From assembly GCA_964423645.1 (NCBI GenBank), contig CAYRFE010000024.1, forward strand, positions 22,209 through 56,682: a stretch of 34,474 nucleotides of DNA, written 5' to 3'. This stretch comes from CAYRFE01 sp964423645 [NCBI: uncultured bacterium]. Lineage in GTDB: Bacteria > Macinerneyibacteriota > Macinerneyibacteria > Macinerneyibacteriales. Made by a program: the position numbers and the translations under genes. The notes under the pieces are model-generated. The model was given only the letters and a program-made list of their open reading frames with translations. It had not been told where the DNA came from and made no database searches. The stretch's first letter is position 1. Every line of letters starts with the position of its first letter. Shown piece after piece: positions 1 to 4,090 of the stretch.

Positions 1-86
1 TGCGTTGTGAAAGAGTTGCGGTTTAGCGGAAGACGTTCTGTGAAGCCGTAGAAACCGTTGGCAGTATGTAAGAAAAGGAGAATAGT
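1..86 (+). promoter_or_regulatory. Conserved 5' leader of double-glycine peptide gene, copy 1
   Basis: This stretch before the first peptide gene is repeated at 1293-1378 with only two visible mismatches (near 53 and 58). It ends in an AAAAGGAG ribosome binding site at 73-80, six bases before the ATG. In copy 2 the leader begins about 12 bases after a -10 box, so it is probably the transcribed 5' untranslated region. The promoter of copy 1 lies left of the window. Near-identity over non-coding sequence, while the peptide cores diverge completely, points to recent duplication or to a conserved RNA or binding function. Confidence 0.6.
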
Positions 87-305
87 ATGGAAATGAAAAC
101 GATGACATTGGAAGAAATGAATGAAGTTAATGGCGGAGCAGTAGGTCCATTAGTAGAGTATCTTATTAAAAATTTGTTGTTTTATTATGGTATGAAAACT
201 GTGGAGGATTTGATCGCGAATTTTAAGGATTTAGAAATTCCCGATGGAGTGGGCTCGAATGCAATTATCGGTGCCGGTGAAGATGGAAGTATGCCACAAA
301 CTTAA
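87..305 (+). CDS. Double-glycine leader peptide 1 (bacteriocin/microcin-like precursor)
   Basis: 72-residue precursor. Residues 1-17 form a double-glycine leader (MTLEEMNEVNGG: hydrophobic and acidic positions followed by Gly-Gly), the signal cut by C39 peptidase domains of ABC exporters such as the one at 4091. The predicted core of 55 residues starts AVGPLVEYL. It has an amphipathic hydrophobic first half and a Gly/Asp-rich tail, and no Cys. No lanthipeptide, YcaO or radical-SAM modification gene is adjacent, so an unmodified class II bacteriocin or class II microcin is the simplest reading. A peptide signal or effector remains possible. AAAAGGAG precedes the ATG. A hairpin and a CPBP membrane protein gene follow. 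The leader and 5' region match peptide 2; the core does not. Confidence 0.8.
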   Translation: MEMKTMTLEEMNEVNGGAVGPLVEYLIKNLLFYYGMKTVEDLIANFKDLEIPDGVGSNAIIGAGEDGSMPQT

Positions 306-310
306 TTAAA

Positions 311-329
311 AAGGCGGGTTTCCCGCCTT
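311..329 (+). terminator. Hairpin after peptide 1 (terminator/attenuator-like)
   Basis: Perfect 8-bp stem AAGGCGGG / CCCGCCTT with a TTT loop, six bases after the peptide 1 stop. No T-run follows, so it may act as a partial terminator or a 3' stabiliser that keeps peptide mRNA more abundant than the CPBP message 38 bases further on. Equivalent hairpins follow peptides 2 and 3. Confidence 0.6.
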
Positions 330-367
330 ACTACTAAAAATTTCAAGAGTAATATAAGGAGGTTGTT

Positions 368-1033
368 TTGCAGACGGTTAATATTGTTCTAAGTATTTTT
401 GTCGTAATTTTGGGAATTACGGCTTTGGGAATCATAAAAGTAAAAAATATTAAACTGACATTTGTGAAAAATATGCCTTTAAAAACGAGGGTAGTTGATT
501 CTATTCTGTATATTTTGATAACCACGTCATTTTTTTCTCTATCATACCTCATGCTTCATTTTTTGTCTTTTTTTAAGAAGAATCACATAGAAGCTGCGAC
601 TAATTCTGTTGATCTATATATGGACCGGAGTATTTGGTTGTTTTTGGTTTTTGCAGTTGTCGTGCCATTTGTTGAAGAAATTTACTTTCGGGGAATATTC
701 TTGCATCTATTAGAAAAAAAGTTTAGTGCTAAGATTGCTATTCTTTTGTCATCATTATTGTTTGGATTACTACACTTTGATTTGATATCAAAAGTATTTG
801 ATGGAATAATGCTTTGTATATTACGTAAAAAGCATGGACTTGCGTTGTCCATATTTTTACATGCTTTTTTTAATGCTTTAGGATATTTTAATTTGCGAAA
901 AAGTTTTGATGAGAATTCAATAGTTAACTTCCAATTGTCATATTTATCAATTGTTGTTTGTAGTATTCTTGTTGTTGTAGCAGTAGTGTTTTTTGCGAAA
1001 TTTGTAAATTACAATAAAAAATATATTTCCTAA
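368..1033 (+). CDS. CPBP family intramembrane protease-like protein (probable immunity or processing protein)
   Basis: 221 residues with about six hydrophobic segments. The three CPBP/Abi (CAAX protease and bacteriocin-processing) motifs are present: EExxxR (E103, E104, R108 in FVEEIYFRG), FxxxH (H136 in FGLLHFD) and HxxxN (H165, N169 in HAFFNALG). Members next to bacteriocin genes act in self-immunity (for example PlnI and SkkI) or peptide processing, so self-protection against peptide 1 is inferred. The start is a TTG at 368, chosen because TAAGGAGG lies five bases upstream. The second CPBP gene also appears to start with TTG. The gene is very AT-rich compared with the exporter genes, suggesting acquisition. 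Its stop is one base before the C39-gene fragment at 1035. Confidence 0.8.
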   Translation: MQTVNIVLSIFVVILGITALGIIKVKNIKLTFVKNMPLKTRVVDSILYILITTSFFSLSYLMLHFLSFFKKNHIEAATNSVDLYMDRSIWLFLVFAVVVPFVEEIYFRGIFLHLLEKKFSAKIAILLSSLLFGLLHFDLISKVFDGIMLCILRKKHGLALSIFLHAFFNALGYFNLRKSFDENSIVNFQLSYLSIVVCSILVVVAVVFFAKFVNYNKKYIS

Positions 1034-1034
1034 G

Positions 1035-1103
1035 ATGTATTACGTTATCCTCCAACATGACGAAACCGACTGTGGAGCTGGAAGAAACACCGCCAAGGAG
1101 TGA
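1035..1103 (+). pseudogene. Fragment of C39 exporter gene start (copy A), 22-codon ORF
   Basis: ATG plus 21 codons. Codons 1-15 match the start of the exporter gene at 4091 (ILQHDETDCGA shared, including the catalytic Cys and the Gln seven residues in). It then switches to GRNTAKE and stops. Three of the four codon differences from the exporter over the shared part are synonymous, so the sequence was recently a real C39 gene start or is still translated. No ribosome binding site is visible, as is also true at 4091. Likely a duplication scar; expression as a mini-peptide is not excluded. Confidence 0.65.
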
Positions 1104-1156
1104 AAAGATATGCGTAGGTATCACGAAGAGAAGATGTTTAATAGCAGAAAAGAAAT

Positions 1157-1175
1157 TAGTTGCTACCAGCAACTA
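1157..1175 (+). other. 19-nt hairpin in cassette spacer (copy A)
   Basis: TAGTTGCT / AGCAACTA with loop ACC, a perfect 8-bp stem about 75 bases upstream of the -35 box. The same element at 2381-2399 has 7 bp and loop TACGC. It could be a terminator remnant, an operator or a recombination site. No T-run follows. Confidence 0.5.
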
Positions 1176-1248
1176 TTATGAAAATTAATCAAGAACCGAA
1201 GGAAGTGCGAAGCGTGAGAAAATTAACACAATTAAGTAAAAAAAAGTA

Positions 1249-1280
1249 TTGACAAGTGTGTGTGTGTGTGTGTGTAATAT
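1249..1280 (+). promoter_or_regulatory. Promoter of peptide 2 with (GT)10 in the spacer
   Basis: Consensus -35 TTGACA (1249-1254) and -10 TAATAT (1275-1280) separated by 20 bases that are almost entirely ten GT units (1256-1275). The optimum spacing is 17 bases, so the present allele should be weak; loss of one unit gives 18 and loss of two gives 16. Dinucleotide tracts between promoter boxes switch the Haemophilus hif fimbrial genes. Transcription would start near 1287 and make the conserved leader at 1293. Confidence 0.65.
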
Positions 1281-1292
1281 ATTTATTGCATA

Positions 1293-1378
1293 TGCGTTGT
1301 GAAAGAGTTGCGGTTTAGCGGAAGACGTTCTGTGAAGCCGTAGAAGCCGTAGGCAGTATGTAAGAAAAGGAGAATAGT
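1293..1378 (+). promoter_or_regulatory. Conserved 5' leader of double-glycine peptide gene, copy 2
   Basis: Matches 1-86 base for base except for two changes. It contains a direct repeat of GAAGCCGTA and ends in AAAAGGAG. It lies just downstream of the (GT)10 promoter, so it should be the 5' untranslated region of the peptide 2 message. Confidence 0.6.
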
Positions 1379-1621
1379 ATGGAAATCAAAACTATGACAG
1401 TGGAAGAAATGCAGGGAGTGAATGGGGGAGATGGGGGAATAACTGGGCTTATAAATTTGGCTTTTGCTATAATGTGGGATAATATTAAGGAGGCTATGCA
1501 AGCAGGTAAAGATGCCGAACAAGCTATCAATGAAGCCCTTGAAAATGGAGTCACATGGGAAGAGCTTTTCCCGACACCACCAACAGGGTATACTCCAGGA
1601 GTAACTCATCCGCAAAAATAA
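1379..1621 (+). CDS. Double-glycine leader peptide 2 (bacteriocin/microcin-like precursor)
   Basis: 80 residues. The leader (MEIKTMTVEEMQGVNGG) is close to that of peptide 1 and ends in Gly-Gly. The predicted 63-residue core begins DGGITGLINLAF, continues with a predicted amphipathic acidic helix (NIKEAMQAGKDAEQAINEAL) and ends in a Pro/Thr-rich tail. It has no Cys and no adjacent modification enzyme. Export and leader removal by the C39 exporter at 4091 are inferred. AAAAGGAG precedes the ATG. A long hairpin and a CPBP gene follow. Expression is probably subject to slippage in the upstream (GT)10 promoter spacer. Target and activity are unknown. Confidence 0.8.
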   Translation: MEIKTMTVEEMQGVNGGDGGITGLINLAFAIMWDNIKEAMQAGKDAEQAINEALENGVTWEELFPTPPTGYTPGVTHPQK

Positions 1622-1642
1622 CGAACTAATACAATATTGAAA

Positions 1643-1689
1643 TATTATACTTTAGCCTGTTCATTATATGAATAGGCTAAAGTATAATA
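1643..1689 (+). terminator. Long hairpin after peptide 2
   Basis: A perfect 16-bp stem (1643-1658 with 1674-1689) extends by six more pairs including one G-T, leaving a three-base loop. It lies between the peptide 2 stop and the CPBP gene. The flanks are AT-rich but have no clear T-run. Probably a (partial) terminator or mRNA-stabilising structure, equivalent to the hairpins after peptides 1 and 3. Confidence 0.65.
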
Positions 1690-1722
1690 AATATGATTCT
1701 TAAAATAGAAAAGGAGATACGT

Positions 1723-2250
1723 TTGGATAAAATGGATGGTAATACAAATAAAAAAAATCTGTGGAACGATATAATTGGAATAGGCTTTTCAAAAGTTTCA
1801 GTAAAGACGATAGTGATTTGGTCTGTGCTTTTATTAACAGTATATTTTATTTTCACACTGGTGTATGGGGCACTTGGCATTTTGCCAATTTCAACGGCAA
1901 ATGAAAGTGTTGCCAAAATGACCAAGCTTCAAAAATTGATATTTGTTTTTATTTTCTCTGTTTTTGTGGCACCCTTTTTTGAAGAGGTAGTGTTTCGGGG
2001 ATATTTGTTTAATTGGTTGAAACGATTACATGTTCGGACGACAATTATTGTAATTAGCACAGCTTTTTTTTGGACTATAATGCACTTCTTATTGGGTATG
2101 GATTTCAATTTCCCTATATTTGTTTATTTTTTAACCATGGGTGCGCTTTTATGTATTTCAAGAATACGAACCAGTTCGCTTTTGACTCCTCTAATTCTTC
2201 ATAGTGTTTATAATACAGCAAGTGTAATTATTATACTTATAAATAATTAA
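1723..2250 (+). CDS. CPBP family intramembrane protease-like protein 2 (probable immunity or processing protein)
   Basis: 175 residues from the chosen TTG at 1723, which has AAGGAG at 1711-1716 six bases upstream. An in-frame ATG at 1693 would add ten residues but has no ribosome binding site. Motifs: EExxxR (FFEEVVFRG, E87/E88/R92), xxxxH (H121 in FWTIMHF) and HxxxN (H160, N164 in HSVYNTAS), all within hydrophobic segments. Same family as the protein at 368 but distant in sequence, as expected if each protects against its own peptide. Direct evidence for immunity is lacking. The gene is AT-rich. The second C39-gene fragment starts eight bases after its stop. Confidence 0.8.
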   Translation: MDKMDGNTNKKNLWNDIIGIGFSKVSVKTIVIWSVLLLTVYFIFTLVYGALGILPISTANESVAKMTKLQKLIFVFIFSVFVAPFFEEVVFRGYLFNWLKRLHVRTTIIVISTAFFWTIMHFLLGMDFNFPIFVYFLTMGALLCISRIRTSSLLTPLILHSVYNTASVIIILINN

Positions 2251-2258
2251 AAAATTAT

Positions 2259-2327
2259 ATGAAATTTTGCATCCTCCAACACGACGAAACCGACTGTGGA
2301 GCCGGAAGAAACACCGCCAAGGAGTGA
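2259..2327 (+). pseudogene. Fragment of C39 exporter gene start (copy B), 22-codon ORF
   Basis: ATG plus 21 codons. From codon 5 it encodes the same peptide as copy A (ILQHDETDCGAG then RNTAKE, stop). Codons 2-4 differ strongly (Lys-Phe-Cys instead of Tyr-Tyr-Val), yet the ATG and frame are kept. Lys-Phe is a common start for other C39 exporters, so it may derive from a different paralog. The break from exporter homology is at the same base as in copy A. Confidence 0.65.
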
Positions 2328-2380
2328 AAAGATATGCGTAGGTATCACGAAGTGAAGAGATGTAATAGAAAAAGACAAAA

Positions 2381-2399
2381 TAGTTGCTACGCGCAACTA
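2381..2399 (+). other. 19-nt hairpin in cassette spacer (copy B)
   Basis: TAGTTGC / GCAACTA with loop TACGC. It is at exactly the position of the 1157-1175 hairpin in copy A, with the stem kept and the loop changed. Confidence 0.45.
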
Positions 2400-2472
2400 A
2401 ATATAAAGTCATTCAAGAGCCGAAAAAGGTGCGAAGTGTGAAAAATATATCACAAAACTATGTAAAAAAGTA

Positions 2473-2502
2473 TTGACAAATCGTATGGGGGGGGGGTATT
2501 AT
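2473..2502 (+). promoter_or_regulatory. Promoter with poly-G10 spacer (predicted phase-variable)
   Basis: -35 TTGACA (2473-2478) and -10 TATTAT (2497-2502) with an 18-base spacer. Its last ten bases (2487-2496) are all G and directly abut the -10 box. Homopolymeric G or C tracts at this position control phase-variable transcription of Neisseria porA, opc and fetA. Gain or loss of one or two Gs would move spacing between 16 and 20. Transcription would start near 2509. Confidence 0.75.
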
Positions 2503-2571
2503 AGCTCAACCAATAACTATGTTGTAGTATATTGTATGTGTGAGTAAATACGAAATGAAAGGACTTAGATA

Positions 2572-3084
2572 ATGATTACGCTATATAGGATGGGAGCGCA
2601 ATGGACATATCGTGTAAATGGTAGTCAAGAATTGGTTTTAAAAATTGAAGAAGCTAGCGTAAAGAATGATAGGTATTACTTCATCCTCAATGGCTACATG
2701 AACGGTAATGTAGCACAACAGCAAAGGATGTATATTTATAATGAAGAAATTTATTTATATGAGGCAAATGGAATGGTTATTGAGCCGGAGCAGTTGTTTT
2801 TTCGAAGCAAGGTAAAAGATAATGATTTTTGGACTTGGGAAGGGCGTACAGGAATGAATAGAATTAAAATGTCTTCAATTGTTAACGGGTCAAAAGAAAT
2901 TACAGTTCTTAATAAATTAGTAAATGTATACCATATTGAAACAAAGGTTGATATGGGTGTGCAGGGGGCTATGTCCATAAATAGACATTTCTCAAAAGAG
3001 CTTGGTGTCGTTAAAGAGGAAACATTATTAAAAATGAATAATCAGGAAAAAAAGATTGTATCTGAACTTGTTGTCTATAAATAA
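2572..3084 (+). CDS. Hypothetical protein, beta-rich, under the poly-G promoter
   Basis: 170 residues, not recognised. No signal peptide, lipobox, transmembrane segment or double-glycine leader is visible. Alternating polar and hydrophobic stretches with many aromatics (QWTYRVNGSQELVLKIEE, DRYYFILNGYMNG, YHIETKVDMGVQGAMSINRHF) suggest a beta-sandwich or half-barrel like LolA/LppX-type domains, although no export signal is present. GAAAGGA eight bases upstream supports the ATG. It occupies the place in the third unit where a double-glycine peptide would be expected, between the phase-variable promoter and peptide 3. It could be an immunity, effector or regulatory protein of the locus; this is inferred from position only. 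Confidence 0.6.
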   Translation: MITLYRMGAQWTYRVNGSQELVLKIEEASVKNDRYYFILNGYMNGNVAQQQRMYIYNEEIYLYEANGMVIEPEQLFFRSKVKDNDFWTWEGRTGMNRIKMSSIVNGSKEITVLNKLVNVYHIETKVDMGVQGAMSINRHFSKELGVVKEETLLKMNNQEKKIVSELVVYK

Positions 3085-3104
3085 TTGATTTTTTTGCGCA
3101 AAAA

Positions 3105-3123
3105 GTTACTTTGGCCAAGTAAC
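3105..3123 (+). other. Hairpin upstream of peptide 3
   Basis: GTTACTT / AAGTAAC stem (7 bp) with loop TGGCC, about 20 bases after the hypothetical gene and 40 before the peptide 3 ATG. It could be a weak terminator or a regulatory hairpin. A short palindrome (TTTTTGCGCAAAAA) lies just upstream. No -35/-10 pair was recognised before peptide 3, so it may be co-transcribed from 2473. Confidence 0.4.
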
Positions 3124-3163
3124 GTGTATCTGTTGGATGGAAAAAAAAGAAAGGAATGACGTA

Positions 3164-3370
3164 ATGGAAATGACAATTTTAACGAACGAAGAAATGATGA
3201 TGATTGATGGTGGAATAAATTGGGGTCAGGTAGCAACAGGACTTACTGCATTGAGTGGACTAGTTCTTGCCGTTGCTTGTGCACCTGCTCTTCCGGTGGT
3301 TGCAGGGGTTTTATTATGCGTTACCTCTGGTAGTTTGGGTGTTGTTATTGGTGATGGTATAGTAAATTAA
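3164..3370 (+). CDS. Double-glycine leader peptide 3 (bacteriocin-like, hydrophobic Gly/Ala-rich core)
   Basis: 68 residues from the ATG at 3164, chosen because AAGGA at 3151-3155 precedes it and because MEMTILTNEEMMMIDGG then aligns with the other two leaders. An ATG at 3137 would add nine residues. The predicted core of 51 residues (INWGQVATGLTALSG...) is almost all hydrophobic or small with many glycines and two Cys, like pore-forming class II bacteriocins or microcins; a disulphide is possible. Unlike peptides 1 and 2 it lacks the conserved 5' leader. A hairpin with a GGAA loop and two small genes follow. Confidence 0.8.
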   Translation: MEMTILTNEEMMMIDGGINWGQVATGLTALSGLVLAVACAPALPVVAGVLLCVTSGSLGVVIGDGIVN

Positions 3371-3379
3371 ATTAAAAAA

Positions 3380-3415
3380 ATCTATCGACTTGTTTGGAAA
3401 AACAAGTCGATAGAT
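3380..3415 (+). terminator. Hairpin with GGAA tetraloop after peptide 3
   Basis: Perfect 16-bp stem (3380-3395 with 3400-3415) closed by a GNRA-type loop GGAA. It starts ten bases after the peptide 3 stop and ends six bases before the AAGGAAG site of the next gene. No T-run follows. Same place as the hairpins after peptides 1 and 2. Confidence 0.65.
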
Positions 3416-3430
3416 AAATAAAGGAAGTTT

Positions 3431-3799
3431 ATGAGAATTCTAAACAAAAAAAACAGAATCGCTTTATTTGCTTTGTCAATATTGCTTGTTATGCCAATTA
3501 TATTGTATGAACTAAATAAAAATAATCAAGATAAGATTGGTATAAAAGTATTTTTTGTAATATCAGCATTATTTCTTTTGTTATTGGAGTTAAGCAATAT
3601 AATAAATTACAATAATAATGTATTGAAGGCATTTACTATATCATCATATACATTTATATATGTTGGAATTATTATGACTGTATTTTATTTTTATCCCGAT
3701 GCCGAGGAATCAGTTATTGGATTTATGTTGGCATTACCAGCAATATTAGGTAGTTTCATATCCGTATATACGGTAATAAAAAAACAAAAAGAAAATTAA
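3431..3799 (+). CDS. Small four-helix membrane protein (candidate immunity protein for peptide 3)
   Basis: 122 residues, no recognised family. Four hydrophobic stretches (about 9-27, 40-58, 68-88, 95-114) separated by short charged loops, with a Lys-rich N-terminus and C-terminus. AAGGAAG at 3421-3427 supports the ATG. It holds the position relative to peptide 3 that CPBP proteins hold relative to peptides 1 and 2, and small multi-helix membrane proteins are typical immunity proteins of class II bacteriocins and microcins. Function is inferred from position. Very AT-rich. Confidence 0.65.
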   Translation: MRILNKKNRIALFALSILLVMPIILYELNKNNQDKIGIKVFFVISALFLLLLELSNIINYNNNVLKAFTISSYTFIYVGIIMTVFYFYPDAEESVIGFMLALPAILGSFISVYTVIKKQKEN

Positions 3800-3808
3800 A
3801 GAAACTCT

Positions 3809-4024
3809 ATGTATGAATATAAGTTTATAAGGATTAACGCACGAAAAGCTGTGAAGCATATTTTTTTAGGAAAATTTATTGATAAATATGATTACCATAA
3901 AAAAATAAATGATTATGCTAAAGTGGGTTGGTATTTGAAGGATATTTTCGTTTCAGCGATTGGTATTCTAGGAGTAACTTTTTTTGTAGAGATGATATTT
4001 GAGAGAGTAATTGTTAGAGTTTAA
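3809..4024 (+). CDS. Small DUF4177-like protein with C-terminal membrane segment
   Basis: 71 residues. The pattern YEYKFIRIN...KINDYAKVGWYLKDIF...FERVIVR resembles the DUF4177 family (short proteins with YEYK at the start, a GW motif in the middle and a final hydrophobic strand). A hydrophobic stretch around residues 47-62 may span the membrane. It starts nine bases after the preceding stop, so it is probably co-transcribed with the membrane protein before it. The ribosome binding site is weak (AAAGAAAC). Role unknown; an accessory immunity function is possible. Confidence 0.5.
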   Translation: MYEYKFIRINARKAVKHIFLGKFIDKYDYHKKINDYAKVGWYLKDIFVSAIGILGVTFFVEMIFERVIVRV

Positions 4025-4026
4025 TA

Positions 4027-4056
4027 TTGACATGTTAATTCAAATTGGGATTTATT
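4027..4056 (+). promoter_or_regulatory. Possible promoter of the exporter genes
   Basis: TTGACA (4027-4032) and TTTATT (4051-4056), spacer 18. The -35 is perfect and the -10 is poor. Transcription would start about 30 bases before the exporter ATG. Confidence 0.35.
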
Positions 4057-4090
4057 AAGTATATGGATGAAAGTAGTAGGGTAGTATAAT

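Larger units (their letters stand above)
1035..1254 (+). repeat. Cassette spacer repeat, copy A
   Basis: Long direct repeat with 2259-2478 at a constant offset of 1224 bases. It runs from the C39 gene-start fragment, through a strongly conserved block (GAAGAAACACCGCCAAGGAG and the following 30 bases), a small hairpin and a semi-conserved AT-rich part, to the TTGACA -35 box. It joins one peptide/CPBP unit to the next and is the apparent joint of a tandem duplication. Confidence 0.75.
2259..2478 (+). repeat. Cassette spacer repeat, copy B
   Basis: Second copy of the repeat at 1035-1254, of equal length, including the C39 gene-start fragment, the conserved block ending in GTAGGTATCACGAAG, the hairpin at 2381-2399 and the TTGACA box. 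Here it introduces an unrelated 170-codon gene rather than a double-glycine peptide. Confidence 0.75.

Noticed and set aside
4085-4090. TATAAT directly before the exporter ATG as a leaderless promoter
   Set aside because: There is no gap to the ATG, so transcription would begin inside the gene, and no -35 box is found at 16-18 bases.
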